Of a stretch of DNA of 64,000 nt, positions 33,364 to 42,640 are shown in pieces. Source of the stretch: DRYM01 sp964564025 (GTDB lineage Archaea > Thermoproteota > Thermoprotei_A > EX4484-217-1); the NCBI GenBank assembly GCA_964564025.1, contig CAZLZO010000006.1:1-64000 (forward strand), read 5' to 3'. The position numbers and the translations under genes are program-made. The stretch's first letter is position 1, and each line of letters opens with the position of its first letter. The notes below the pieces were generated by a model. That model was not told the origin of the DNA, ran no database searches, and saw only the letters and a program-made list of their open reading frames with translations.

Positions 33364-34137
33364 ATGTACTATATGGAGGAATATAATGGCTTTACACTTT
33401 ATGAAACTAAGGAGTTTAAGCTGGAGCAGCCATCCTATATGCTTTTAGGGCTTCCGGATACAGGATTAGTTGCATCTATTTCTTCAAGCTATCTTGTTGA
33501 TTCGCTAAAAATGGATGAAGTTGGCGGAATAGATTCCTATAGATATTTTCCGCCAATAGCCGTTATCCATAATGGCGAAAGTAAATTGCCTATTAGAATG
33601 TTCTATAAAAGGAATATATTGGTTATAATATCTGAACTACCTATTTCGCCTAGTGCAACATATCCTTTAGCCTTTATGCTAGTTGATTATGCTCAGAAAA
33701 AGGGAATAACACACATTGTTTCACCAGTGGGGTTAGGTGTTCCTCATAGAATGGAGGTAGAAAAACCAGCAACATATGGTTTAGCAACATCTAAGGAAGG
33801 AGAGCAGATTCTATCAAAGGTTGGTATTAAAGGATTTCAAGAAGGATTCATAGTAGGTCCTTACGCGGTTATTTTAAAGGAAGCTAAGAGAAGGAAAATA
33901 AGCAATATAGTGATTTTCGCAGAAGCCTTCATAGATTTCCCTGATCCAGCAGCCGCTGTTGAGGTACTAACAATTTTAACTAAAATATTCAGCGTAGAAA
34001 TAGATCTTAAACCGTTAATAGAGAAAGCCGAGGAAATAAGATTAAAAACCAGAGAGCTTATGATGAACACTAAAAGAGTTCTCGAAAGAATGAAGAAAGG
34101 CTATGAACAACAACTTCCGCTTATGTATGTGTTCTAA
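33364..34137 (+). CDS. PAC2 family proteasome assembly chaperone
   Basis: PAC2 family proteins help assemble the 20S proteasome. The 257 residues have the family opening LLGLPDTGLVASISSSYLVD, then VIISELPI, a domain with THIVSPVGLGVPHR and FAEAFIDFPDPAAAVEVL. The C-terminal coiled helix ends PLMYVF. Archaeal PbaA/PbaB homologues use a C-terminal hydrophobic-Tyr-X motif to touch the proteasome ring; here the Tyr is third from the end, so docking is unsure. The frame opens at GTG 33352, but the ATG at 33364 fits the TATA spacing better. Confidence 0.85.
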   Translation: MYYMEEYNGFTLYETKEFKLEQPSYMLLGLPDTGLVASISSSYLVDSLKMDEVGGIDSYRYFPPIAVIHNGESKLPIRMFYKRNILVIISELPISPSATYPLAFMLVDYAQKKGITHIVSPVGLGVPHRMEVEKPATYGLATSKEGEQILSKVGIKGFQEGFIVGPYAVILKEAKRRKISNIVIFAEAFIDFPDPAAAVEVLTILTKIFSVEIDLKPLIEKAEEIRLKTRELMMNTKRVLERMKKGYEQQLPLMYVF

Positions 34138-34167
34138 GAAGCCTCTAAGATGGAGGTGAAATATCAA

Positions 34168-34587
34168 ATGTCAAGTAGAAGAATACGTGACATGATTAGG
34201 GAATTTGAAAGGGAAATAGAGGAGACAATAGAGGAGATAATAGATAGTATCGTAGGAACCTATGAAGCAAGACCTTTATGGAGTAAGGATGGCTCGCTTG
34301 AACCCCTAATTAGCGTTGTGGAGAAAGAAGATAAATACGTAATAACAATAGATTTACCCTTAGCTAATCTTAAAACGCTCTCCATTACTGGAAAGTATAA
34401 TTATATCGAATTACGTTGCAAGTTAAAGCATAGAGTGAAACTTAGTGAGTGGCCAATGTCTCGAACAGAGTTTACTGAGTATAGAAAGATCATTAAGTTA
34501 CCTGAAAACGCCGATGTTGCTAACTTTGAAGTTAAAAAGTACGTAGAGTACTCAATAATTGAAATAATTGTTCCTAAAAAGGGCTAA
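34168..34587 (+). CDS. small heat-shock protein, Hsp20/alpha-crystallin family
   Basis: About 139 residues: an acidic coiled N-terminal helix (REFEREIEETIEEIIDSI), then an alpha-crystallin domain starting PLISVVEKEDKYVITIDLP and ending IEIIVPKKG. The domain is divergent: the usual A-x-x-x-n-G-V-L-x-I motif is weak (NFEVKKYVEYSIIEIIVP). The ATG at 34168 has GGAGGTG nine bases upstream; the in-frame ATG at 34150 overlaps that motif and is less likely. It follows the PAC2 gene closely, joining two proteostasis genes. Confidence 0.8.
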   Translation: MSSRRIRDMIREFEREIEETIEEIIDSIVGTYEARPLWSKDGSLEPLISVVEKEDKYVITIDLPLANLKTLSITGKYNYIELRCKLKHRVKLSEWPMSRTEFTEYRKIIKLPENADVANFEVKKYVEYSIIEIIVPKKG

Positions 34588-35765
34588 GCCTTAGTATGTA
34601 TTTCGACAATGTCGCCATCCATTAGTACGTGGTTTTTTCCAACACGTTCGCCAGGATACTTAGCTGAGGGACCCCAAATTTTAGCGTATTTGAAATTTTT
34701 GTAAAGTCTGGAGTGAACTCTTTCTGCGACATCTAATACTGTAGCTCCTTTTTTCAATATTAAAGGCTGGGGTGAAGGTTTATCTTCGCCTGGTTGTTTA
34801 GTGTAAACTCTTATTATGTTTGTTATATTAAAGAATACCTTGCCTAATCCGCTTAAGCCTCTACCTGATTTAGCGGAAATAGCTATCACTGGTACTTCGT
34901 AGTTAATGGATTTTTCTATGTCACTAAGTATTTTCCTCAATTGTGTTTCATTTAACAAATCGGCTTTATTAAGTAATATAACTGCTGGCTTATAAGTTGA
35001 GCTTTCAAAAATAGCTGATTCAACATCATCTAATGTTACCTCTCCAAAAATTCTAACTAGTGCATGGTATATTTTGTAGTCTTTTAGTAGTTTTTCAACA
35101 TCCTTTGCCGTAGCGTTTAAGAGTCTGCCGGAAATTATTACTTGAATTCCTCCACTACTTTTCCTTTGAATAACAACTTTTCCTTTAGGCTTTTTTATGA
35201 AAATTTTTGCTTCATTAAGCTCGTTTAAAATTGTTTTTAACTGCTCTATAGGGTTATTTGTTGCATCAAGAACTATAGCTATGGCATCAGCATTTCTAGC
35301 TAAACCTAGTGTTTTAAGACCCCAGCTTCCTCCCTGTGCAGCTCCCTTGAAAAGTGCAGGTGCTTCAACAAGTTGAAACTTTATATCTTCAAAAGGCATC
35401 ATGCCTACTGAAGGTTTACGGGTGAAGTAAGGTATGGGTGATGTTTGAACTTTAGCATTAGTTAGCTTAGATAGTATAGCACTTTTTCCGGAATTCGTGA
35501 GACCTATTAAAACTATTTGGGCAGCACCTTCTTTCTCTACAAAAAACCTCGGCCCTCTTCCTCCCTTTCTCCTCTTCTGCTCCTCTATTTCTCTTCTAAG
35601 AATGGCCATTTGCCTTCTAATTTGGCGTACAAGATTTTCTGTCCCCTTATGCTTAGGGACTGCTGAAAGAAACTCCTCTAGAGCCTTAAGTTTTTCCTGC
35701 GGAGATTTAGCCTCCATAACCTTAATCCATTTAGCTTTGGCTTCAGCTGGTAAATTAGTAACCAC
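34584..35765 (-). CDS. DRG/Obg-family GTPase with TGS domain
   Basis: A translation-associated GTPase of the DRG type. The 393 residues have a basic helical N terminus, G1 LIGLTNSGKSAIL, a switch region TRKPSVGMMPFEDIKFQLVEAP, G4 ILLNKADLL and G5 AISAKSGRGLSGL. A C-terminal TGS domain (about 320-393) ends MDGDIVEIHTKA. G3 reads VEAPALFKG rather than D-x-P-G, as in several DRG-like proteins. It starts at GTG with GGAGGTG about 10 bases upstream and ends overlapping the Hsp20 gene by four bases. Confidence 0.9.
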   Translation of the reverse strand: MVTNLPAEAKAKWIKVMEAKSPQEKLKALEEFLSAVPKHKGTENLVRQIRRQMAILRREIEEQKRRKGGRGPRFFVEKEGAAQIVLIGLTNSGKSAILSKLTNAKVQTSPIPYFTRKPSVGMMPFEDIKFQLVEAPALFKGAAQGGSWGLKTLGLARNADAIAIVLDATNNPIEQLKTILNELNEAKIFIKKPKGKVVIQRKSSGGIQVIISGRLLNATAKDVEKLLKDYKIYHALVRIFGEVTLDDVESAIFESSTYKPAVILLNKADLLNETQLRKILSDIEKSINYEVPVIAISAKSGRGLSGLGKVFFNITNIIRVYTKQPGEDKPSPQPLILKKGATVLDVAERVHSRLYKNFKYAKIWGPSAKYPGERVGKNHVLMDGDIVEIHTKA

Positions 35766-35787
35766 AGGTTATGGCACCTCCACTTAA

Positions 35788-36438
35788 CTATCTCTTCTTA
35801 TTAATGTACTCTTTAGGGGCAATTCCCTTAACTGTTCTCCAACTTTTTCTAACTATGTCTGGTAAAAATCTGTTCTTTAAATAGAATTCTTTCAGCCAAG
35901 AAATAGTTTTTTCATCTGAAGGATAACCGCTTCCGAAATCGCCGAAAACTCTTTTTAACTGGCTAATATGTTTTTCTCTATGAACCTTGGCTACTATTGA
36001 AGCTGCTGAAACAACAATATACTTTTTATCAGCAAAATGCTCAGCAATTAATTTTCCCTTAAAGTTAAGGGATTTAATGCGATTTCTAAGTTTTTCAGGA
36101 GACATTGAAGGTAAGTCAATGATTATCTCCTCTAATTCCCCGTTAAAATCCTTAATAGCCTCCTTAACTATCTCAACGTATTTATCAGCTAAAATGCGGT
36201 TTATATTTCTTCGATCTATTTCTGAAACACTAACTTCTTTAACATAGATTTTCCTAGCAACTTTTCTAATTACACTATAGTATGCTTCTCTCATATAATG
36301 ACTCAAAAGCTTACTATCCTTAACGCCTAAGCGCTTAAGCTTAGTAATTTCAGATTTATCAATAATAACTCCAGCTACAAACATGTCTCCTATTACAGGA
36401 CCTTTTCCGGCTTCATCTATCCCTAGTATTAAGCCCAA
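35788..36438 (-). CDS. rnhB: ribonuclease HII
   Basis: RNase HII cuts RNA in RNA-DNA hybrids and removes single ribonucleotides from DNA. The 216 residues start with ILGIDEAGKGPVIGDM, carrying the first Asp-Glu of the active site. The others lie in EIIIDLPS and in SIVAKVHRE (KxHR region). GSGYPSDEKT is also a family hallmark. The start is TTG, inside the 3' end of the upstream TIM-barrel gene (26-base overlap). No PCNA box is visible at the C terminus. Confidence 0.94.
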   Translation of the reverse strand: MGLILGIDEAGKGPVIGDMFVAGVIIDKSEITKLKRLGVKDSKLLSHYMREAYYSVIRKVARKIYVKEVSVSEIDRRNINRILADKYVEIVKEAIKDFNGELEEIIIDLPSMSPEKLRNRIKSLNFKGKLIAEHFADKKYIVVSAASIVAKVHREKHISQLKRVFGDFGSGYPSDEKTISWLKEFYLKNRFLPDIVRKSWRTVKGIAPKEYINKKR

Positions 36439-37297
36439 TTTCGCCTATACTCCTCCTTAATATGCAATTTTTCCTAATTATTTCTATTACTTCGTTCTCT
36501 TTAAGAACTTTAAACTGATGATTCCTATCTTTTCTAAAGGTTTCGAGAAGAATGTATTTTGCATTAGTCTTGCTGCAAATAAGCTTTGAAATCTCATGTA
36601 GATTTAGAAAGCCTAAACCAAAATAGTAATGGTTAGCGTATGTATCATTTTTCTTCACAACATCATGTATGTGAATAACGTATATTTTCTCCTTACCTAA
36701 AGCATTTATCCAATCATTTATTACTCCAAGCGGAGTATATGATGTTTCTCCAGCATTATAATATGCTACAATCGCATGAGCCACATCTAAGCAAAACTTT
36801 ATGCTATTTAAACCCGCTTGAGTAAAGTAGGTCGGGTAAGAGAAATGGCCATGGGGATTATTTTCGATAGTTATAATTATGGAGTATTTTTCAGCTAATT
36901 CCTCCAAGAACTCTATGACTTCCTTAGCTCTATTTACAATTTTATCACGAACCTTACTATCAAACGTTATTTCCTCAGATATTAAATGAATGTTAAAGTA
37001 TTTCGGCTCAAACTTGCTTACATTATCTACTATTTTCTCTATAACTTTTCTTGAAGAATAAGCTATTTCATCTATGGGACTAGCTAATCTTATGTCTCTC
37101 CATGGAGCATGAAAGCTTGTTTCCAATCCTATGGTTTTTGCGAGTTTTATGATGTTTGAAAATTCATATTCATCATAAGGCCAAGGATAATCAAGTGATA
37201 TTTCAACGTAATTAAACCCTAAAGAGTGCATTTGCTCGATAAGTTCCTTTTTATTTTTATTTCCATACCATAAGCTAAAACCTATTTTCCTAAACAA
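36413..37297 (-). CDS. TIM-barrel protein, sugar phosphate isomerase/epimerase (AP endonuclease 2) superfamily
   Basis: The 294 residues show the xylose-isomerase-like barrel: GFNYVEISLDYPW near the N terminus, TSFHAPWRDIRLAS, YFNIHLIS, ITIENNPHGH, KFCLDVAHA and VIHIHDVV. The His, Glu and Asp at strand ends form a metal site. True endonuclease IV has a fuller set of nine metal ligands; I cannot confirm these, so a sugar isomerase or similar enzyme is as likely. It overlaps rnhB by 26 bases and follows two genes of unknown role. Confidence 0.78.
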   Translation of the reverse strand: MFRKIGFSLWYGNKNKKELIEQMHSLGFNYVEISLDYPWPYDEYEFSNIIKLAKTIGLETSFHAPWRDIRLASPIDEIAYSSRKVIEKIVDNVSKFEPKYFNIHLISEEITFDSKVRDKIVNRAKEVIEFLEELAEKYSIIITIENNPHGHFSYPTYFTQAGLNSIKFCLDVAHAIVAYYNAGETSYTPLGVINDWINALGKEKIYVIHIHDVVKKNDTYANHYYFGLGFLNLHEISKLICSKTNAKYILLETFRKDRNHQFKVLKENEVIEIIRKNCILRRSIGEIGLNTRDR

Positions 37298-37309
37298 TTC
37301 CTCATTACC

Positions 37310-37996
37310 TCATTTGCTGAGTAATGTAAGCAATGTCTTTAGATAATTTGCCTCCTTATTTACCATAGCTTGTTTATAAGCATTAATACTTTTGATAAAG
37401 AGTTTTTTAATATCCATATTCCCATATAGAGTCTTCAACATGACATAGAAGACTACGTCAGGTAGAGGGTGTTTAATGCATTCTCCTTCGGCGGAACACA
37501 TCTCACTCTCCAAGATAGAAACCGTGGTTACAGCATTTTTAAGAATTGTTTTGAGCATGTAAAGCGGGGTATTAACTTGGTCTTCGGAACCTAAATATAT
37601 TGTTTTATTTACACCGTATTTCACAAGGAGTTTAAGTAAGTCTTTTTCAGCATTTCTAAGATTATATACTACAGCCCTTAAATGCACTCCATTTAGTGAT
37701 GGCTCATTTAGTATCTGTGTGTTTAAGCCTTTAAAAATGCTTACAAATGAAGCAGCAAGCTTAGGATAAGTTATCACTATTGGTTTTAAATTATTTTCCT
37801 GAAGAACTGCTGCGAAAACCGATAATCCTACAATGCCTTTTATGCTATGAGCCCTATCAGCAATGAGATAGATTACTTCATGGTTTATAAGTTTCTTAAA
37901 TATTTTCCTGAATAACTCATAGGCTACCATAAGCTCGCTTGGGCAAGGAAAGCCTATGAGCTCCCTTCGGTTAATGCCTTGTTCTACTTCATTCAT
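37310..37996 (-). CDS. hypothetical protein, Rossmann-like, in DUF354 cluster
   Basis: I do not recognise this 228-residue protein. It has alternating strands and helices (EVIYLIADRA, PIVITYPKLAA, LRAVVYNL, KTIYLGSEDQ), suggesting a Rossmann-type or PP-loop-like fold, but no P-loop or SGG motif. Two cysteines sit in SEMCSAEGEC. It starts in an ATGA overlap with the DUF354 gene and ends 12 bases before the TIM-barrel gene, so the three form an operon with rnhB. Confidence 0.72.
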   Translation of the reverse strand: MNEVEQGINRRELIGFPCPSELMVAYELFRKIFKKLINHEVIYLIADRAHSIKGIVGLSVFAAVLQENNLKPIVITYPKLAASFVSIFKGLNTQILNEPSLNGVHLRAVVYNLRNAEKDLLKLLVKYGVNKTIYLGSEDQVNTPLYMLKTILKNAVTTVSILESEMCSAEGECIKHPLPDVVFYVMLKTLYGNMDIKKLFIKSINAYKQAMVNKEANYLKTLLTLLSK

Positions 37997-39036
37997 TTTG
38001 TTTCCTCAAGAATTTTAAACACGGCATCGCTCGGTTTCTGTAGTTTCCTTAAAATATTTTTGGGAAGTTTTTTAGTAATTTTACCTCCTATAACATCCCT
38101 AATAAATCCTAAAATATCTGTTAAGCTGCGAGCTTGGTGTAGTGGGAAACCCCACTTTTTAACACATTCACTTACATGAAGTTTCTTAGGAAAATAAGAT
38201 AAGCTTGGAATACCGTAGAGTGATGCTTCTCTAGCAAGTGATGCTCCTCCAGAAATAACTGTGAGAGTTTGTTTAAAGAGAACCCTAATGTTTATTGCTT
38301 TTTCAGGCACTATTACGTTAGAGTATTTTAGTGCGTATTGTTTTTGAGATGTATATCTAGGTAGAAAGACGACAACTATGTTCTCCTTGCTTAAACTTTC
38401 AAGAACGCTTTTGTAAACAGGTTTAAATCTATAATAAGCTGCTTTTTCCTCTTCGGGTCTAAATATTATTATTTTGTCTTTCTTCGAAATTCCCAGATCT
38501 TTTAGGGTTTCTTTTTCACCTAGACTATTAATGAAGCTGTCATCTATCCATTCTAGCTCATCTACACCATTGTATGTTACTTCTTTAACGTATTTTTTAA
38601 GGATAAATCTTCCTATAGCGTTTTGAGGTATGCATTTAGAGTAAATTACGTAATCTGCTAAGGGTAATGTTAGTCTGCTTACTTCCTCGGCGTGCGGCGT
38701 ATCTGTCATTATGATTACCGGTATTTTGAGTCCGAAAGCTACTCTTACAGCACTTGGACTTGGATAAGATATCAGTATTGATGGTTTTTCCTCTTTAACG
38801 TACTTCACTAATTTATTCATACGCTTAATATCTTCCCTTAATTTTCCTACAAGACTTCTTCCACCATATTTACCCAAACACACATGTTTTTCCATAAATA
38901 GTTTAAGAAGAGATTCTGTGTATTCGTATTTTCTACAAGTAATAATAGTTTCGTATCCCTTTTTCCTAAGTTTCCTAGCTAAGCTAAGCATAAGTAATGC
39001 TTGTTTTGAAGTTAATGCATCAAGCCATATTTTCAA
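37993..39036 (-). CDS. DUF354 family protein, predicted GT-B glycosyltransferase-like
   Basis: DUF354 (COG1817) proteins resemble GT-B sugar transferases and UDP-GlcNAc epimerases; their role in archaea is unknown. The protein opens LKIWLDALTSKQALLML, like the family's M-x-I-W-I-D start, and continues with PSILISYPSPSAVRVAF, VIIMTDTPHAE and a C-terminal sugar-nucleotide-like segment VISGGASLAREASLYGIPSLSY. The frame opens earlier (39066), but AGGTG lies eight bases before the TTG at 39036 and the family pattern begins there; the GTG at 39039 is an alternative. Confidence 0.82.
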   Translation of the reverse strand: MKIWLDALTSKQALLMLSLARKLRKKGYETIITCRKYEYTESLLKLFMEKHVCLGKYGGRSLVGKLREDIKRMNKLVKYVKEEKPSILISYPSPSAVRVAFGLKIPVIIMTDTPHAEEVSRLTLPLADYVIYSKCIPQNAIGRFILKKYVKEVTYNGVDELEWIDDSFINSLGEKETLKDLGISKKDKIIIFRPEEEKAAYYRFKPVYKSVLESLSKENIVVVFLPRYTSQKQYALKYSNVIVPEKAINIRVLFKQTLTVISGGASLAREASLYGIPSLSYFPKKLHVSECVKKWGFPLHQARSLTDILGFIRDVIGGKITKKLPKNILRKLQKPSDAVFKILEETK

Positions 39037-39102
39037 CACTATGACACCTAAGTTTTTCACTGTCAATATTTTTTGATTTTTAGAAGAACTTAATAATGTT
39101 AA

Positions 39103-39294
39103 TTACCTTATGATGGTGGAGAATATTACTGAAAATATTTTGTAGGAAATATATGTGAAAAGCAAAATTAGAAGAGTGTAAGTTGTTAACCTTAAATATT
39201 CAATATTTTTAGCTTTCTTTAAAGACCATAATGTTAACATGAAGGTTACAAGGAATCCTAACATAAGTATGAGTTTAAAGTATTCTTCAAACAT
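39103..39294 (-). CDS. small two-helix membrane protein, 63 aa
   Basis: A 63-residue frame with two hydrophobic helices (about 6-24 and 38-60) joined by a basic loop (SLKKAKNIEYLR). It lies upstream of the DUF354 gene on the same strand and fills an otherwise empty gap. No family is recognised, and it could be spurious. Confidence 0.45.
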   Translation of the reverse strand: MFEEYFKLILMLGFLVTFMLTLWSLKKAKNIEYLRLTTYTLLILLFTYISYKIFSVIFSTIIR

Positions 39295-39415
39295 TCATAA
39301 ATACCTCAATTACACCTCTAATGGCTTATAAGTTATTAATTACACTAGTTATAAAGGTTTTATCTCCGAAACTTCTATTATTTGTGCTAAATATATGATT
39401 ATAAAGGTGATTTTC

Positions 39416-40786
39416 ATGGAGAAGCTTTTCGGAACTGATGGTGTTCGAGGAATAGTTAATGAAAAATTAACTCCTGAGCTGGCGCTTCGACTTGGCTTAT
39501 CTATAGGAGCTTTTTTCGGTGAAGGCTCAAAAATTCTCATAGGTCGCGATGTTAGACGCGGTGGAGAAATGCTATTTAGAGCAGTTGTTTCTGGACTGTT
39601 AAGTTCAGGAATTAAGGTTTACGATGCAGGATTACTTCCTACACCAACACTTCAATATGCAATTAAACACTTTAGCTATGATGGTGGAGTTATGATTACT
39701 GCAAGCCATAATCCTCCAAAGTATAATGGAATAAAGGTAATGGGACCTAATGGTGTTGAAGTAAGTAGAGAGCAGGAAAGAGAGATTGAGGAAATATTTT
39801 TTTCGGAAAAATGGAGAAGAGCTAGCATCTACAATGTTGTTGAAGAAGTGCCTAAGCAATTCGGTATAATAGATGTCTACGTGAATGCTGTATTAAGACA
39901 TGTTGATGTTGTAAAAATAAGGTCTAAGAGATTTAGGGTTCTCATAGATCCAGCAAATAGCGTAGGTGCTTTAACAAGCCCCAAAATAGCTAAGAAACTT
40001 GGATGTAAAGTGTATACAATAAACGGACATTTAGATGAAGACTTTCCCGGTAGAGAACCTGAACCAACAACAGAAACTCTAAGGGAAACGGCAGAAGTAG
40101 CTAAATCATTGAATGTAGATGTAGCCGTAGGGCATGACGGAGATGCTGATAGAGCAATATTCATAGACGAAAAGGGAAGAGTTCATTGGGGAGACCGTAG
40201 CGCGGCAATTATTTGCAAGTATTTTGCTGAAAAAGGCTTTAAAGGAAAGGTTGTTACCGCAGTTTCTTCATCGATTCTTATAGAAGAGGTCTTAAAACCT
40301 TATGGCCTTGAAGTAGTGTGGACAAAGGTAGGCAGCGTTGATATTTCCCACTTAATGCTTAAAATGGGAAGCGAAGTTCTATGCGGCTTTGAGGAAAACG
40401 GTGGCTTCATGTATCCGCCTCACATACCAGTAAGAGATGGTGGCATGACATTAGCATTAATGCTTCAAGTATTAGCTGATAGTGGAAGAAAGCTTTCAGA
40501 ACTGTTTAATGAATTACCACATTATTTCACTTTGAAAACTAAAATACCTATGCTTAAAAGTGAAGCATTAAAAGTTGTTGAAAAAGTTGCTGAATACTTT
40601 AAAAAAGAGAGGCTCATAAAAATAGATGGTGTAAAGGTTCTAATGAAAGATGCATGGGTTCTCGTGAGGCCCTCTGGAACAGAACCCATATTAAGAATTA
40701 TGGCCGAAGCTAGAGATGAGGAAAAATTGAAAGAAATAGTTGAAACAGTTAAGAAAATAGCTGAAGAAACGGTGGGTAAGAAATGA
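39416..40786 (+). CDS. phosphoglucosamine mutase / phosphomannomutase family (GlmM-like)
   Basis: Alpha-D-phosphohexomutases move phosphate between C1 and C6 of hexoses; archaeal GlmM-like members act on glucosamine, glucose and mannose phosphates. The start MEKLFGTDGVRGIVN is typical. The phosphoserine loop reads TASHNPPKYNG, the Mg site GHDGDADRA, the sugar loop GFEENGGFMYP and the phosphate loop RPSGTEPILRI. The ATG at 39416 has AAAGGTGA six bases upstream; an ATG 21 bases earlier is less likely. It overlaps the Trm112-like gene by four bases. Exact substrate is open. Confidence 0.9.
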   Translation: MEKLFGTDGVRGIVNEKLTPELALRLGLSIGAFFGEGSKILIGRDVRRGGEMLFRAVVSGLLSSGIKVYDAGLLPTPTLQYAIKHFSYDGGVMITASHNPPKYNGIKVMGPNGVEVSREQEREIEEIFFSEKWRRASIYNVVEEVPKQFGIIDVYVNAVLRHVDVVKIRSKRFRVLIDPANSVGALTSPKIAKKLGCKVYTINGHLDEDFPGREPEPTTETLRETAEVAKSLNVDVAVGHDGDADRAIFIDEKGRVHWGDRSAAIICKYFAEKGFKGKVVTAVSSSILIEEVLKPYGLEVVWTKVGSVDISHLMLKMGSEVLCGFEENGGFMYPPHIPVRDGGMTLALMLQVLADSGRKLSELFNELPHYFTLKTKIPMLKSEALKVVEKVAEYFKKERLIKIDGVKVLMKDAWVLVRPSGTEPILRIMAEARDEEKLKEIVETVKKIAEETVGKK

Positions 40787-41175
40787 AGTACAGACTTATG
40801 GATATTCTGGCTTGTCCTATGTGTAAACATTTTCCCCTAGAACTTTACGTTTTAAATGAAAACATCTATGAAAATAGGTCACTTGGTAGTAGAGAGAAGC
40901 CATTATGCGAACTATATTGCGGGTTTTTAGGGAAAAATGTTAATGATGTGAAAGGGCCTCCTTGTGAGGAATGTATTAGAAAAGAGGTGGATATAGGTGT
41001 TCTTTACTGTCCATCATGTGGCAGATGGTACCCCATAATAGAGGAAATTCCAAGAATGCTTCCTGACGAATTAAGAAATAAGAGGGAAGAAATTGAATTT
41101 CTAAGAAAATATAAGGACAAAATTCCAGAGAAAATAGTTTATGAGGGGAAACCATTTAGCCTCAAGACTTCATGA
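40783..41175 (+). CDS. Trm112-like zinc protein
   Basis: Trm112 activates several methyltransferases that modify tRNA, rRNA and release factor. The 130 residues open with MKYRLMDILACPMCKHFPLELYV and close with YCPSCGRWYPIIEEIPRMLPDELR, both family signatures, together giving the four zinc cysteines. Two further cysteine groups in the middle (CELYC, CEECI) are less usual. It overlaps the mutase gene by ATGA, so it is translationally coupled. No methyltransferase partner is adjacent. Confidence 0.88.
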   Translation: MKYRLMDILACPMCKHFPLELYVLNENIYENRSLGSREKPLCELYCGFLGKNVNDVKGPPCEECIRKEVDIGVLYCPSCGRWYPIIEEIPRMLPDELRNKREEIEFLRKYKDKIPEKIVYEGKPFSLKTS

Positions 41176-41235
41176 TAAATTTTAAACTATTACTCACTTA
41201 AATTAGGTAAGGAAAGTTTGGAGAGATGATATATA

Positions 41236-41652
41236 GTGTATCCTTCCCCTGAAGAATCCTTTGCGGCCCATTTAACAGAATGGGTTAAGATGCAGAAAAA
41301 CCTACTTGAAACAGCGAGGAAACTTAATGAGAGTATAAGGAAAGGTGATAGATTAACGTTAATTATAGCTACTAGAACAGCTTTTCAACATATGATGAGA
41401 ACTCTTAAAGCATTTGACCAGTGGTTGCAAGATCCCTTCATAATAGAACATATGCCCAGAGAAATGCTTGAAGAAGTTTGGAATAATGTTTTTCAAATAT
41501 TTACTAAGCTATTAGAATTAGATATTAAACACACAAGTTCCTTTAGAGACCACATATTGAAGCTTGCTAAGGAGGAAAAGCTTAATCCACTACTTTGGCC
41601 TAAGGAGAAGAGAAGACCCGAGAAAAAGCCTTCACTACATACAACGATTTAA
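41236..41652 (+). CDS. hypothetical archaeal helical protein (DUF2153-like)
   Basis: A 138-residue all-helical soluble protein. The phrases HLTEWVKMQKNLLETARKL, TAFQHMMRTLKAFDQWLQDPFI and MPREMLEEVW resemble DUF2153, a family of unknown function in Thermoproteota; this is from memory. The C terminus is basic and proline-rich. It starts at GTG with GGAGAG about 10 bases upstream. Confidence 0.65.
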   Translation: MYPSPEESFAAHLTEWVKMQKNLLETARKLNESIRKGDRLTLIIATRTAFQHMMRTLKAFDQWLQDPFIIEHMPREMLEEVWNNVFQIFTKLLELDIKHTSSFRDHILKLAKEEKLNPLLWPKEKRRPEKKPSLHTTI

Positions 41653-41703
41653 GTAAAATGCTTAAAACCTTTTTTCTAAGGTAAAATCGGGGATCATTGC
41701 AGA

Positions 41704-42630
41704 ATGCACATTAGCATCTTAGAAGAGTACCTAAAACTTCAAGAAAAATCGTTTAAAATAAGTTTTGAAGAAGCATATAAGATCTTAAACTCATTTCTTG
41801 AAGTTTTAATTAATGATAGAGGTAAGGTTTCAAATAATTTTCGCAGATCTAAAGGACTAATATATCTAAATGAAAATATCGAAACACTTTATGTAATAGG
41901 GGATTTACATGGCGATATTGAAAGCTTAAATTTAATTTTAACCAAGATAAAGAATATCGGGAAAGATGATGTTATAGTTTTCCTTGGAGACTATGTGGAT
42001 AGGGGTTACTTATCTTTCGAAACAGTATTTTCAATAATATTGTTAAAAATAAGGTTCCCGGAAAACATAATTATGCTTAGGGGGAATCATGAACCTCCTA
42101 TAAATTTAAAACCGTATCCGCATGATTTTCCTTACTTTTTAAGATTAAAGTTTCATGATAAATGGAAGGACATTTACGAAATATTCATGAGTATTTTTCA
42201 AGAATTACCTCATGCAGCATATATGAGGTCAAAACTTTTCCTTGTACATGGCGGAATACCAGTTAAAGAACATAGCTTAGAAATTATAGACAAAGCATCG
42301 TTAGAAAACTACTTTTCAATACTAGAGGAACTATTATGGAATGATCCAAGCGACTACGTTGATTACTGGGTTCCTTCACCTAGAGGTGCTGGTATGCTTT
42401 TTGGCATAAGAGTTTCCAGAGAGTTTACGAGAAAAAATAAAGTCATAGCCGTTATTAGAAGTCACGAACCATGTAATGGGTATAAGCTGAATCATGGAGG
42501 ACTTGTTATAACAATTTTTTCTAGAAAAGGACCCCCATATTTCAATGAAAAACTAGGTTACGGTAAATTCAAAATAGACAAGCTAAATACTATCGCCGAT
42601 GTCGTAAGAGGTTTAGAGCTTTTGGAATAA
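41704..42630 (+). CDS. PPP-family serine/threonine protein phosphatase
   Basis: Archaeal PP1/PP2A-type metallophosphatase that removes phosphate from Ser/Thr. The 308 residues carry all three signature motifs: GDLHGDIESL, GDYVDRGYLS and RGNHEPP, plus the later metal-ligand histidines in LVHGGIP and SHEP. WNDPSDY and the C-terminal FSRKGPPY are also typical. About 50 helical residues precede the domain, as in eukaryotic relatives. Partner kinases are not nearby, apart from Rio2 at 50.5 kb. Confidence 0.93.
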   Translation: MHISILEEYLKLQEKSFKISFEEAYKILNSFLEVLINDRGKVSNNFRRSKGLIYLNENIETLYVIGDLHGDIESLNLILTKIKNIGKDDVIVFLGDYVDRGYLSFETVFSIILLKIRFPENIIMLRGNHEPPINLKPYPHDFPYFLRLKFHDKWKDIYEIFMSIFQELPHAAYMRSKLFLVHGGIPVKEHSLEIIDKASLENYFSILEELLWNDPSDYVDYWVPSPRGAGMLFGIRVSREFTRKNKVIAVIRSHEPCNGYKLNHGGLVITIFSRKGPPYFNEKLGYGKFKIDKLNTIADVVRGLELLE

Positions 42631-42640
42631 AGTTTGTGAG

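Noticed and set aside
36413..37297. Calling the TIM barrel endonuclease IV
   Set aside because: Fold fits, but I could not confirm the full three-zinc ligand set, and the neighbours look sugar-related.
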